From positions 18,352,001 to 18,416,000 of the forward strand of contig OZ234498.1 of NCBI GenBank assembly GCA_965153455.1: a DNA stretch of 64,000 bases. The letters run 5' to 3'. The stretch comes from Sphagnum compactum (lineage: Eukaryota > Bryophyta > Sphagnopsida > Sphagnales). Within the stretch, counting starts at the first letter, position 1; each line of letters opens with the position of its first letter. Below, one piece after another: positions 27,231 through 40,500 of this stretch. Both the position numbers and the translations under genes were made by a program. The notes beneath the pieces are model-generated. The model was not told the origin of the DNA and did not search any database. It saw only the letters and a list, made by a program, of their open reading frames with translations.

Positions 27231-27758
27231 GGCTAAGTCATCAAATGAATATGGTTCATTAAGTGTCAAATCATAATGGTTAATTTGACTAAAGGTCAAA
27301 TCGGGCTGGTCAATTTGATTAAACCTTATCCATTCAATATGGCCAATTTGATTAAGCCATGGTCATTTTAATGGACATTTGTCCATTTTGACTAGATTTT
27401 TAACTTGACACTTGGTCAAAAAAGTCATTTTAATCAAATGTATTGGTCAAATATAACATGCGTTTTTCATGCCCCAAACCTTTAGACAAAATGGACATAC
27501 CTTTGGGTCAATGTGAACACTTCGATCAAGTTGGCCTTTTGAAAAGCCACATTTTCTTGTAATGAACACATCAAAAGAAAAGAGAAAAGATGTTAAGAGA
27601 AGTCCAGAGAAAAAAGAAATGAGAGATGTGAGTCCAAAGAAGAGAAATATGTTGAGTTGTAGACAAATCAAATCGAGCTTGGAAAGCAGAACTTGGGCCT
27701 TCCCATTTCAATTCAAGTCTTGTAGGTTTCATTTTGTAGATGGCGAGGTGAAAATCAA

Positions 27759-27890
27759 CTTTTAGAATACCAACTTACGACGATGGCAAATGTGAGCAAT
27801 GGCTTTTGGAACACCAACTTATGGTGATGGCATACGTGAATGGTGGCTTTTGGAGTGCCAACTTGCGATGATGGTAGATGTGAGCATTGA
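27759..27890. repeat. 44-bp tandem repeat, 3 copies
   Basis: Units start at 27759, 27803 and 27847, each beginning CTTTT(A/G)GA and carrying CCAACTTRCGRYGATGG. A purine-rich (GAGA/GACA) tract follows at 27905-28090. Confidence 0.8.
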
Positions 27891-28090
27891 CATCTAGACT
27901 TGCTTGAAATTGTGAAACTAAGAGAGATAAAGAGATGTAGACAGACATAGAAACATAGAGAGATAAAAAAGGGGAAAGAAAAGGAGAGAAAGACAGAGAG
28001 ATAAAAAGAAGTGAGAGAGACAAAAGAGAATGAGAAAAATAAAGACAAAAAAATAAAGCCAGAGAGAAATGAAAAGAATGGCATTGATGC

Positions 28091-29508
28091 TTTCTTGTAG
28101 CAAAAACAGAGGGAAACAATAAGAAATCTTAGCTAGGAGCTTGATGCAATGGCATTCAGCCCCTTCATATAACAAACATTAAGAAAACCAATAAGAAAGC
28201 CTAGGAGCTTGATGCACTGGTGCTCCACACCTATTTGTAGGAGCCATGGAAATAGAGAGATAGTAAGAGAAGGAAGAGTGTGACGCAATGGCGTTTGTCG
28301 CTTGTTACACATTCAAGGTAGAGACATAGAGAGGGAAAATGGGAGACATTGAAAGAGAAACTTGGGGAGAACCAAAGAGAATTACAATGGCCATTGCCGC
28401 AATGTTTTGATTTCAAATTCTAGGAGGGAAGGGCAGATTGCTGCCATGTGGCATTGCAAGGGTTGTTGATCTTAGGTAATAGATTGTTGTTCAAGAAATT
28501 AGTATTTCAAAATCCTAAAGACTCCCATGATTGTGTTGTTACAATCACAAATATTTGGTCTTTACTACAAAGTTTTAAAAAATTTAAACGATAATAAAAA
28601 ACGAGACCAAACTGAATTAAATTATTATTCTCCTGGTTATAGGAGGAACGATGTTCTTCCATAAAATTTTAAGTGTTTGTTCATAAGGTGTAAATTGCAT
28701 GAACATAAGAGTCTTATGTGTTCTATCCAATGTTTTTCAAACGATAAGACCCCCCTCACTTTGGGGGTCATAACTTTCTCATTCTAACTCAGAATTGAGT
28801 GTTGTAAAGACGTACTAGTGCAATGGCGCAAGGAGTACCTAATCAATCTCTTTGAAGGTCATGAGAAAAAACCCATGATTACTAAACCCCTGGAGTCTGA
28901 ATTCTTAAATGTTCGCTCACCAACCGTTCTACACTATGTAAGTTGGAAAATGTAGAAAATTTGAATCTAGCAAATTCACTTGGAGAGAGAGAGGGAGACA
29001 AAAGAATCATCTCAATATTATGTTTCTTTTTGCTCTTTTTGTGAGTACCTATAGTTCCAAAATTCCAGAGCGGCAGTGATGAGCTTTCATAATAACCTCG
29101 CCCACCCTCCCCCAACAACCCACCCTTTTGCTTGCAGCGCCATCCCCACCCGCTGTGAAGTGAATTAATGAGAGCCATCTGGTTGTGCAATTAGCTGGGC
29201 CCCAGCAACAGCAGAAGTTGCAGCAGGACACACACACACACACACACACAGAGCTTGTCAAGTCTTTTACTTTGCTTGCTAAGTTTAACCCCTCACTCCT
29301 CCCTTTTCCTTTCAGTCCGTGTGCAGACAGACAGGGCTCTGAATCTTTGTGAACTGGAAACCACACGTGCTTTCTTCTATTGTGCCTCTCCTCAAAACTT
29401 TCTTCCAAGAAAGGAGGAGGAGAGGGGTCACAAAATAAGAGAAAGAAAGTGTACCACAGGGGAGAAGAAGGACATGATCCAGAGTTAGTTCTTATTATGT
29501 TCCTAGAG
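28091..29508. other. Intergenic DNA; GC-richer patch at 29040-29470
   Basis: The patch includes (AC)11 at 29228-29250. It resembles leader or promoter DNA in composition, but no gene could be built on either strand. Confidence 0.4.
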
Positions 29509-29511
29509 TTA

Positions 29512-29729
29512 AGGTGCATTCACACTTGGTGGTAAGGACTCGAGTATTAAGTCCCCTAACACCAAGTTAGGCATTTAGGACCTAAACCTATTTATCATGA
29601 ACATTTTATGTTAAGTTAACATTCATTTAACATTAAACAATCACCCATTGGGTGCCACCTAAGATGCCACCTAAGATGCCACCTAGATTTTCACTTAACA
29701 TTGACTTAACATTAGGTGTGAATGCACCT
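29512..29729. mobile_element. Tourist-like (PIF/Harbinger) MITE, 218 bp, with TTA target duplication
   Basis: The 14-bp termini AGGTGCATTCACAC (29512-29525) and GTGTGAATGCACCT (29716-29729) are perfect inverted repeats. TTA flanks both ends (29509-29511 and 29730-29732), the TWA duplication typical of PIF/Harbinger elements. Inside are three 12-bp direct repeats of GATGCCACCTAA type at about 29652-29688. There is no coding capacity. Confidence 0.85.
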
Positions 29730-29734
29730 TTATA

Positions 29735-31560
29735 CTCGCAAATTATACTTCCGCTACTTCTTACATCATACTGTGTACATGGGCTGGTTAGGCACTAATT
29801 AACTATTTTTGTAAATTGCCAATTTTCTTGAAAAATACTTGCCTGTCATGTCAAAAATCTAAAAGAAACTCTCAAGAGCACTAGCTTCCCTAATTTTAAA
29901 TATAACCCTAAATTATGAAACATTATTAATTTTAATGCCAAAAATGTAAGTGACAAAAAATAATATTAATCATTAAGCACATTTTTTGCCAAATCAAGCT
30001 AAATACTACAATATAAGTGTAAGGTAACGTCTGAGCCATGGGCATTATTAGTGGAATAAGAACCTGTGCGAGGTGGAGCCAATAATTATTTTTTCAAAAA
30101 TATTAAATTCGTTTTTTTTTTAAATTTAAAAATTATTCTATTTTCCTAAATCAACTATGATATTCTCACATGAGTAATGAAAATTATTTAGGGTGTAACT
30201 TATGATAATTAAGATGATTTTCAACATGCCAACTTCATATTTTCACCAAAATTCGTTTCACTATTTTGAGGATTTAAATTTATTTAATGACAAAACTGAC
30301 CTGAGGGTTAGGTATCTATAGCTTAAACACACAGTTTTTGGGAAATTTTTAAAATTTAAATATAAATAAATTTATTAAAATTAAATTTAAAAAAAAAAAA
30401 ACCCAACAAGAGGATGGTGGTTGAAAGACAAACTAATAACTGCTCTGTGGGACTGCATGGCCCACCAGTTATTAGACCCCACCAGTTAGTTAACTTAAAC
30501 TTGCTAGGATTCAATTGGGTCAACTTTGTGATATAGCCAAAGTGGTAATCATCCATAAGAAGATGTAGCCAAATTTAGCTACAAGCTAAATATATGAAAG
30601 CAAAACTTTTAAAAATATTGTTATATATTTCTGGCTACTTACTTGAACCATGTATATTTAATCTGATGATTTTTCTCAAATTTGGTTGGATTATGGCTAT
30701 GAAAATCTTCAAGAAAACAGTTGAGATTTTTTTTTAGCACTTTTAATTTTTAAATTTATTTTTGGCTATATATAGCCAGCCAAAAAAATTGGTTGTTATA
30801 GAACTCATAATGATTTGTTTTTCAATTTTCTGATTTTGCATCATTGGCTAGCATTCCAAGAGGGATTTAGCATTAAATGGCAATACAGTTTTTAGAACCT
30901 GTCTAAATAGTAAAAAGACCTATTTAAAAAAATGCTACCAAATTAAAATCAGAGTCCGAATGTGATGAGTTTTTTCCAAAAATTGGTGATTTAGGAAAAA
31001 AAAAGAGAGAGGAATATTGTGACAAAACATTACCCTCTTATTTTTTATTTTTCGGAAATTGGGCAAAATTTTGCACCAAATTGTTTTTTGACGTGAAGAA
31101 TCAGAATCTCAGTATTTATTTTTTGTGGCGAAGCTTCATGATTTGGTGAAATTGTTTTTCAAATATTTCCTTTTCTAAAAACATCACCAAAGATTGATAA
31201 ATTGGTAATTTTTTTATTAAATTAAAATATATAATATGTAACTATATAATTAGAATAAAATAATTAAATTAATTTTCTTAAAAGTTTTTTAAAAACTGCT
31301 AGCTATGGAGATTAATAACAACAGAAGCTATGGGTTTTGCTTAATTGAAAAAATATTGTTCGGGATTGCAGGGCCGTGTCTGTCGCCGCAGTTGGGGTAG
31401 TTACTAGTTATTAGTACGAGGCTTCCTCTCCTTCCTCATCACAGTCTACTCCGGTCAGGTCAGGTCTGGTCCTGCCCGGCCTGGTTTGGTCTGCTTGCGC
31501 TACAGTAGTAGTCCCACTGTGTGAGTTTTGCTCCGCGACCGGTGTTTTTGGTGCTTTGTG
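29735..31560. other. AT-rich intergenic DNA upstream of the receptor-kinase gene
   Basis: Contains the third TTTGGCTA-family copy (30510-30740). From about 31370 the DNA becomes GC-richer, and a pyrimidine-rich tract (31590-31740, T runs and CTT repeats) resembles the Y-patch of plant core promoters just before the presumed start. Confidence 0.45.
30510..30740 (+). repeat. TTTGGCTA-family dispersed repeat, copy 3 of 3
   Basis: TTGTGATATAGCCAAAGTGG, AATCATCCATAAGA, TGTAGCCAAATTTAGCTA and TTTCTGGCTACTTACTTGAA match the copies at 15995 and 19665 in order. Confidence 0.7.
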
Positions 31561-31804
31561 TCTCCGAGTTGCTTGCTGCAAGAGCTCTGTTTTTTTTTTT
31601 TTTCTTTTTCTTCCTTTTTTTTTCTCATCACACAAACACTGAACTGCCTTCAGAGCTTCTCTTCTGTCTCTCTCTTTTTCTTTTTCTTTCTTTCTTTTTT
31701 CCTGTGACGTTTGAGCCAGCTTCTTCTTCTTCTTCTTCTTCACAATCTGCTGTATCGGAGATGGTGATACTTATCGCCGTGGGAGATGAAGCAGCTGCGC
31801 AAAC

Positions 31805-32060
31805 ATGGAGTTGAGGGCGCCGGAGATGTTGTTGTTGTTGTTGTTATTGTTTCTGTATCGGTGTTGGTGCAGCGGGGCCTTTGCAGTGGTTCTTGGATTA
31901 GAGGTGAAACAGCTGGAATGAAACGCAGATCAGGAAGGAAGAAGGGCGTAGCGTTGTTTCTGCTGGTGCTGCTCTCCCAATGAGGCGAGTCTGCTTCTGC
32001 TCTTCCCTAGCTGGTACGGCTTTCAGGAGAAGCTCATAGATTTGCAATGCAGGGGTTTCT

Positions 32061-32119
<59 letters not shown>

Positions 32120-35100
32120 GTGTGCCAGGAGTAGTTCGTGCTCTGTCATGTTCGGCTGAGCTTTTCGCTGGCGTCCGGCAGCTGCGGTTATGGCTATAGT
32201 CAGCTGTCGCTACGACTATCTCTGCAGCAGTATCTGTACGTATTATTGCAGTAATGCGCAAGCATTGTAGTGCGGAGTGCATCGTGAAGAAGTGGGAGTT
32301 TGTTTTCGGCGGCCAAGTTTTTTTTTGTATATTTGAGATGGCCTCTCTCTTCTTGGAACTGCAGCAAATGCTCGTCCATCTGTGTCGGCGCTTGGTCGCA
32401 TGATCCGTTTTCTATCAGTTCTAAGCTCTGCTGCACACATGTTTCTGAAGTTCTCTCTGTGTCACATGTGTGTTATTATCATACAGGAGTCGCGGAATGC
32501 CTTTGCCATAGCATCCAGAGACATCATTGGCCGCTGTCTAAGCCGTGAAGAATCGGAACGGCTTTGGCGGCAACAACGCAGCAGCAGGAACCGCAACCTG
32601 CCGCCGCAGTAAAGGTCGGTCTTCTTCTCTCTGTAACTACTAGACCTGAAGCCTATGAAAAGGAGGAGAAATCGTCTGGCCGGCCAAGGGATGTGTCAAT
32701 GACAAACTTCCACTTTCCAGCTGCGCTTCTTTCCTTCCCTCTGTGCAATGTGATTGGTTCCCCAGGGCATGCCCGTCCTCCTAATCATTAAAAGCACTGA
32801 CAGAGTGGAACTGATAATTGCTGAATTCAATGTCGCCTTGAGAGCTGCTGCTAAACCCTTGCCTTCTCCTTTGCACTCTGGGTGTGGATGGCATGATGCA
32901 AGCAGATTTGTATACAAATCTGCTTGCATCATGCCATGCATGGAGCTTCTCTCTCCTAGATTTGACCTAGCCCCACAATCTAGCTCCACTGTTCAACTAG
33001 AAGCAATCAAATCAAATGCTGAGGAGATCAATGAGCAGATATATTGTTTCCTTAGCACTTGTGAAGCACACTGCAAAAGTGGGGAAAGCCTGCTGCTGCA
33101 GGTACTGCAGAGATGTAGAGGATTTGGTGACAGTGAAGACTGGGTAGTTCTCTGGGATGTGGAGCAATTAGTACATAGTTAAAGCATGATTGAATAGGGG
33201 AACAACTGAGTAGGATGGGAAGCAAACAGGTCACACAATACAGCTTTGTCACTTTGCAGCAAAGATTTCCATTCATTTGTTTGGGGGCCTCCAACATGCT
33301 GGGCTGCAGGAATTATCATTGTCAGCAAGCAGGGGGGATTCTTAAATGCTTCCACATGTATGTGTTATGTGAAGTTGAACCATGGTGGAAATGCACACTG
33401 AGATTGAATTTATTCTGTGCAAAGAAGCTGAAAGGATGTCGGATGATGGTCAAGTAGGAATGAGGAAAGTTAGGCAATGGGAGGCTGGTGAATGATCTTT
33501 CACTTTTTAAATGCCTCCAATGAGCAAAGCTCATGTGCAAATGGAGCACAGCTGGGTGGAAGTAAGAGGATTGTGCAGAAACAGAGGAGGTAAAGACCAG
33601 TGAGGGACATCATGTACAGCAATGCCCACACATTTGCAGGGTTTCTTCAGGGTGTGGTACTGGCAACCATTCTTCTTGGAAGTCTCAACCATGGTATGCC
33701 TCTCTATTGTCTTCCAACAGCACCATGATCACCACTATTCTTATATTGCAGGTCACTATCTTATGCTCCACTTGATTTCCCTGCAGCTACACCACTTCCA
33801 GCACCAGGAACAACTCTGCCATGGGAGAGGCAGCAGGGACCTTCTTCATTAGCTCCACTTTCAATGACACATCATGATCACAACCAGTCCAATCCTATTC
33901 ATGCACCAAGACCCACATCCCCAGCCCCTGTTCCTGCACCAAGAGTTGCTGCCCCAGCACCTACTCATATACCAAGAGCCACAGCCCCAGCTCCTGCTCC
34001 ACGCATACGAGGGCATCATCATCACCTGCATGCAGGTCAGGGTTCTTCCGCGTCTTTGAATTTTCTGCTTATCCTCTTTCCTTGATTCTGATATTGATCA
34101 TTTTTGTGAACTGGTCTGTGTGGTTGGTTATGATCAGCAGCTCCATCTCCAGTACCTATGGTCTTTCCTCCAACTTCAAATAACTCACGAGGTACAGTTT
34201 CTGGACATCCAATATTTCCACAGCAAAAAATAAAATGGAATAAGTGCAGTCCTGTGTTGGTTAGCACTGCAGCTAACTGAACAAGAGCCTGTCAGTGCAG
34301 AGTGCTTTTCTTCCTAAAGGGATCAACTCTGGCCTTGGAACTGACTGGAGCAAATGTGCTGTCAAGAATGCTACAATTTTATCCCCACACTCTTAACCAA
34401 TTCTGGATACACAACTTCTAGTTCTTGTCTGGAGGTTCTCTGCACCCTGCTTTCAGTCCACACATTTTTTGATAGGCACTACTACTCTCCAGTGAAAGAG
34501 GATCCTGGTAACAGAGTTGTGTGTTTATCTTTTGCAGAATGTACTTTGCCATGTCCCTCTGGCTACACATACTCTGTACCAGGCTCACCATGTGGATGTG
34601 TCATACCAATGCAAGTAGAACTGCAATTAGGGATCAATCTTGAAACACTTTTTCCACTTGTCTCTGAGTTGGCTGAGGAGCTTGCAGTTGGCCTCTTTCT
34701 CCTACCAAGCCAGGTTCGGATTGTAGGAGCAAAGTCTGTTGAAGGGAACCAGGAAGAGACTGATGTCAATGCAGATTTTGTCCCTCTGGTTCCAGCATTT
34801 GATAATACTACTGCAGACCTTCTTTCCTCTCGGTTCTGGAACCGTCAAGTGTTATTAAATGACACTCTCTTTGGAAACTACTCAGTCATATCTGTTACTT
34901 ACCCAGGTATGTGTTTTGGGCACTTGAAGCTGTGTCACAAGGTTTAACTTTACTTAAGACCTGAAAGGTGGATTGGGATGTCCAAGTCAAAAGTACAAGG
35001 GACTTCATTCTGTGAATACTTGTCATTGTACAGAAATAAACTTTGGTGGCTTTGCTTAGCAATCTCAGTTGGCCACTTTGCAACTTCTTACTGGAAGTTC

Positions 35101-37518
35101 ATGTGTTTGGTGTGTGGACCTTAATGTAGGTCTTCCTCCATCACCACCATCTCAAGCTCCTTATGGCAGCAGTGCCCCACCACAGGGAGCTGGAGAGGCT
35201 GCTGAGCATCCAATTGGAGTTCTCATAGAGAAAAGGGTTCACAGAGTAAGTTATAAAATTGTCATTATTGTCTTGGCATCTGCCATGGCTGCAGTGATTT
35301 GTGTCGGGGTCCTATGCTTTATGGTGCTGCGCTGGAGAGGGTCTCCTGCAGCAATTGAACCTGTCCTTGCTGCTTCTACTACTCAGCGGTCAACTACTCA
35401 ACGTTCTGCCTTCTCAGGTATGCTGCATTGGGTGAATTGCTGAGTTCCAGATTCTAGAATGGCATTGAATTGGCCTTCATTCACATGATCATAGCACTGT
35501 GCTCCCCTTCTGTTAGTTATATTGATGGGGTCAGTGCCTGTGTACCATGACAAATTTCATATCTGTGCAGCTGGAGGTTCTATGTTGTCAGGCAGCATTA
35601 ACAGCTCAACATCAGTGTCATTTGGATCAAGCATGCCATCATACGCAGGAACTGTCAAGACATTCTCCCTTGCAGAGCTGAACAGAGCAACTGAGAATTT
35701 TAACCCTGAGAATGTGGTGGGAGAGGGAGGGTTTGGAAGGGTTTATCAAGGTGTGCTAGATAATGGTGTGCTTGTAGCTGTCAAAGTGTTGACCCGGGAT
35801 AATCAACAAGGAGGCCGTGAGTTTGTTGCTGAGGTAGAGATGTTGAGTAGGTTGCACCACCGCAACCTTGTGAAGCTGATTGGTATCTGCACAGAGGATC
35901 CTGAGCGTTGCTTAGTCTATGAGTTTATTCCCAATGGCAGCGTGGAGTCGCACTTGCATGGTTTGTTCAAATCCAAATCACCTAACATTAAGCAGCAAAA
36001 AATTTAAAGTCTCGCCTAAATTGACTGTGCAGGCAATGGGTTGAAATGTCTAAGTTTGTATGGAAATCTCCAAGACTTGCGTCCACTGTCCCAAGGATTG
36101 AATCCTCTGATTCTAGGATAGTGTTGCATGACTCAAAGCTGTCTTCTGCAGCTTCAGAGTCCTTATGCTACAATCCTTCAAGCTGGAGTTGGGGATATAT
36201 ACACTAGGTCTAACTTGACAACAGCTTCATTATGACTTGCTAAAATGCAAGTTTGTGTTTTGCAAGAACGCTTTCAGCACTCAGCACAGATGCAAGTTCC
36301 CTGTTTTAGATGGTTTTAGATGAGTCAAAGGGGTTGACTGTGGTCAAGATTGATGTGACTGTTGAACAGGCCCAGACCAGCCCCTGGACTGGGAAGCACG
36401 GGTGAAAATTGCACTGGGCTCAGCACGAGGACTGGCCTACTTGCATGAGGATTCAAATCCAAGAGTGATTCACCGTGACTTCAAAGCCAGCAACATTTTG
36501 CTTGAGTACGACTTCACACCCAAAGTGTCTGACTTCGGGTTGGCAAAAGCAGCTGGTGAGATAGGAAATAGCCAGCCCATCTCAACTCGAGTAATGGGAA
36601 CTTTTGGGTGAGCCATTTGTTCCTCTTATCTCTTTGTCATTAGCAAAACATGTGGTCTGATCATGCCGAAGTATTTATTATAGACGCAAATACTTAGTCT
36701 CAATGTGTGTTTTGGTCTGGTTGAACCAGGTGCAAGATTTTGGATGATGTGCAAGTGGTTGCATTATATTGGCTGTCTTAATGCCTGGTTTGATGGTTGT
36801 GGTGTGTAGGTATGTGGCACCAGAATATGCAATGACAGGTCATCTGCTAGTGAAGAGTGATGTATACAGCTATGGGGTTGTGTTGCTTGAACTTCTTTCT
36901 GGGAGGAAGCCTGTGGACATGACTCAACCACCTGGTGAAGAGCATCTGGTTACATGGGCACGACCACTGCTCACAAGCAATGAAGGGCTGTATATTCTTG
37001 TAGATCCTGACCTCAGACACAATTTTCCATTGGACAGTTTCACAAAGGTCGCTGCCATAGCTTCGAGGTGTGTGCAACCTGAAGCATCAAATCGGCCATT
37101 CATGGGGGAAGTTGTCCAAGCTCTCAAACTTGTGTCTGTTGTCTCAGATACTAGTGGTGCTGGTCCCGTAGAAGACTCAGCACAGAACCAAAATGGGGTC
37201 TCCTTTGACCCAAGGTCACGTTTTTTGCCTGACACTTCATTTATTAGTATTGATTCCGACTCAGGGCCTCTCAATCTCCGCAATGCTGAGCATGGATGGC
37301 CTCTCTCTGCCTCAGCTGTGTTCACAGGCTCAGGCAAATACATGCGGGAACTTTCAGATTCTTTCCGGCGTCATAGTGCTTCAGGACCCTTGAAGACTGC
37401 AGGGAACAAACTATCAGCTTGGTATAGGTTCAGGGGTGCAAAAGCAGTCACCAAGAGTGACCATGGAGCTGCAAGACATAACAAACCCAGAGGTGACAGA
37501 GATTACCCAAAGACCTAA
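31805..37518 (+). CDS. ALE2-like receptor serine/threonine kinase
   Basis: Exons 2-8 are secure: 33752-34035, 34141-34191, 34538-34906, 35130-35417, 35571-35960, 36370-36607 and 36810-37518, all GT..AG with matching phases. They encode a Pro-rich ectodomain, a cysteine block ([20 protein letters not shown]) and the conserved ALE2 extracellular domain. One membrane helix follows ([20 protein letters not shown]), then a complete RD kinase domain: [38 protein letters not shown]. The tail has [11 protein letters not shown], also typical of ALE2. Arabidopsis ALE2 acts at the plasma membrane in epidermal and cuticle specification. Exon 1 is tentative: ATG 31805 (good context) opens [19 protein letters not shown], a signal peptide. 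Only a donor after 31860 or 31866 gives the phase exon 2 needs (about 794-796 residues). The stronger AG|GTGAAA donor after 31903 is out of phase, so an unseen exon is possible. Confidence 0.9.
32063..32117 (+). repeat. (GA)27 microsatellite
   Basis: An uninterrupted GA run of 55 nt in the first intron or leader of the receptor-kinase gene. It produces spurious Ser-Leu frames on the opposite strand. GA repeats near starts are possible GAGA-binding (BPC protein) sites; that role is inference. Confidence 0.95.
32888..32937. repeat. Perfect 50-bp palindrome
   Basis: Centred on GTATAC (32910-32915), with arms ATGGCATGATGCAAGCAGAT.. and its exact reverse complement. There is no mismatch and no spacer. 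It lies in the first intron of the ALE2-like gene. Confidence 0.97.
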
Positions 37519-40500
37519 GGATTAGGCTGCTCGTTGTGGTTGTGTCTCTGAGACTCACCACAGTCTGTTATGGTTTTCTTGAAAGAACTGTGTTAGTGGG
37601 GGTGTCATCTTCAAATTTATTCCTGCTTGAGATATGAGGGTTGATTGCCGGCCAGCTTGCAGCAATCTCATGTTTAGAAATGTTGGTACCACGGGCTAAC
37701 TCAAAATTAGAAACACTTCTGCATGTGTCATTCTCTTCAGACTCCTTCTGAAACTAATGACAATGGAGAAAAGAGATGATGCTACTGGGATAGGAAATTC
37801 AAAGTGTCCAACAGAGGATTCAGCTCTCAAGTCACCTGGGCAGCAAGTCATGAATTATTATGCTCATGAGTGTTTTCCATTCCACCTCCCTTAAACATGA
37901 TCTGTAACATTTTTGCTGGACTAGCCCATATGGCAGACATCTATGCATTGAAGCTTCCAATCCGAAACCTCCAACATGTGTTTGCTTCTGAAGGGCTTCA
38001 CGACAATTTGCTCTTCATTGCACTACTTTCCTGGTATATCGTCACTAGATATCAGAGACTTTCCAAGGTTCCAGTACAGTTGGGGTGGGGGGCTGGGGGA
38101 ATCTACAACTGTCCTTGAGAGGTATATTGCTTGAAGAGAGGGTTGCTACTCTCAGTCATCTGCTAAGGATTATAAGTATTAACTTAAGTCTGAAAGAACT
38201 CAAAAGTACATGAACAAAGTTACAAGTAATCAGACTTAAGTTCAGATGCTTGTTCAGCTATTGTATATACTAGTTGAAATTTTCATCAAACATGAGCATA
38301 AACAAATCCTAAACAATTTCAGACAAAAATCTCTGAAATTGCAGAGAAATCTTGAAAACAACAATTTGAAGGCAAACATGACAATGAGTGCAGTCAAAAC
38401 ATTATGAGAGTCTGTCACAAAGTTTCGGACTGTCATCACCTTCATCATAAATAGCAGTCACTGAAACTGCCATGACTACTACCCACTGACTTCATCATCT
38501 TCTGATGGTCAGTGGGTGTACATAAGTATACAAGAATCCACTCTAAATTTTGGACAAAACCATTATACAAAATGATTTAATATTTCTTCTGACAAAGACT
38601 ATTTCCACTTCACCCAGAGTTGCAAAACATTTAAGGAGAGCACCTACACAGCCACTAAAGAAACCCCACCTTCTTAACCTCACGGGGCCTTCTACTGCCA
38701 GTTCTTAGTTCCTACCTACTAAGGTCTTTTTACACCAGCGGGATGTATTCTGCATCCAATTTGTCCCTATGGTGCAGCCTACCAGCCTTGCCCTAGTGTG
38801 AGGGCAGAAAGTGCCCCAGGGGAGCATTCTCTAGCTCTTAAGCTTCTACTAAGTCAAACCAGGCACACTGTTATAATAATTGACCTTGATTGGATTGAAC
38901 AACACTATTTTTCCTTATGCAAAAGACTTCAAAGTTGCCAGCCCAAGGTTGGTCGCTCAGTATCACAAACTCCCAACTGAGTTGTATCAACATGACATGA
39001 TTTCAAACCCCAACATGTGAATGAAAGTGAGATCACAGAGCTCACTCATAAATGAAGAAATAGGGTTTTTGCTAAATTCATCACCACCAATTTCTGCGAC
39101 ACCACTCCATGTCATCAGAAGCTTTACAGCATAGTCATGTGTATTAGCAGTTTGCAGCAGAAGTAAAGAGAACCAGAAACATGGTGACTCCAAAAACTCA
39201 CAACAAAAATCAACAAGCTACCTAAAGGCATGTTCCCACAACCCTCAATGCCAGCCAGCAAATCCACAACTGAAAAAATGGACAGCTACATCTGGGACCT
39301 TCATGATTAACTTCAAAAATCACATCTCTACCATGCTTCAGACATATGCAACAACTTTAAAACCAAAACCAGAGCCATGACCGTCAAACAGTAGTGCAAC
39401 ACAAAAATCAACTCCATGTGTCCTTGAGAAACATCACTATTTTACAAAAAGAAACAGACTCTAGAACTGTTACATAATCATATCTTTCAACCTCTAAAAC
39501 CCAGCCAGTAGCTGCAGTGTGCAAGCTCAAACTGAAGACACCAAACAACTCCAAAATGGTAGAAATGAAAAGACACCAAACACACTTGCAGACAAGAGAT
39601 TCACTCTCTTTGTTCCTAATCTGATTCCAATACACATTTAGCATGAGGGGTCTATCTATTACACATGCAGCATTTTCCCAACAGTACTGGGCATACCTGA
39701 GCATGACAGACAGGTTGCTTCAGTAGATTACCACTGCTTCAAGCCCCAACAGGTGAAAACATCTAATCCATTTCTTCCCTTTTTTCAACTGGCTTAACAT
39801 TGCTGCGAGGAAAGTATTATGTGTTTCATTGCTGCAAGGAAAGTATTATGTGTTTCAGAGAGACAACACATTGGAATCTCATTGTAGGACCATTTCATGG
39901 CAAATGTTCTGTTTCCACATGAAGTAAAAGATCTTATGGGTTGGCTGGTTGGAGCTGGATTGACATAGATTGAGTCTAGTTTATGGCATTTTGGGTTTAG
40001 AGAGTAGAAAGTAATCAATGGTAAAGGATTTCCTTGGCCAACGTAAATTATTGTTTTATGTTTTGCATTTGTGCGAAATTTCAAACAAGAAATATGGCCG
40101 GTTTGTGAGTATAACACGTAGAGATTGGTACATGCATTGCTTACAAATGAAGCAACATATTGACAAAAGAGAGTAGGCTTATCAATACTCTCAAGATAGT
40201 TACAAACTTAATAGGAAGTAATGGAGCTTCGAGAAAGTTAGTTACTGTATTTTCTCTGTATATTAACACAAAATATTAATCTGCCTCATTATACAAATGT
40301 ATATATATTCCTGACACTCCCACAAGTGTAGATCAGAATTGGATAAATACCTTTCATCCCTAGGAAAAAATCTGAGAGTGAAGAAGGAGCTTCATGTGGT
40401 GTTGTGTGGCCAAGTGGTTCATGTGGAAATGGAGAGTGGAGGTGAGGGTACTCGTGGAATCAAGGTAATGTTGTAGAGTTGGGAACTAGAAATTGGGTGA

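Noticed and set aside
27755-28416. Phe/Ser/Leu-rich minus-strand frames resembling membrane proteins
   Set aside because: They are the complement of a purine-rich GA tract; no conserved features.
31898-32282. Minus-strand Ser-Leu repeat frames
   Set aside because: They come from the (GA)27 microsatellite.
32769-33182. 137-codon ATG-led plus-strand frame in the first intron of the ALE2-like gene
   Set aside because: It runs straight through the 50-bp palindrome, resembles no known family, and cannot be joined in phase to exon 2.
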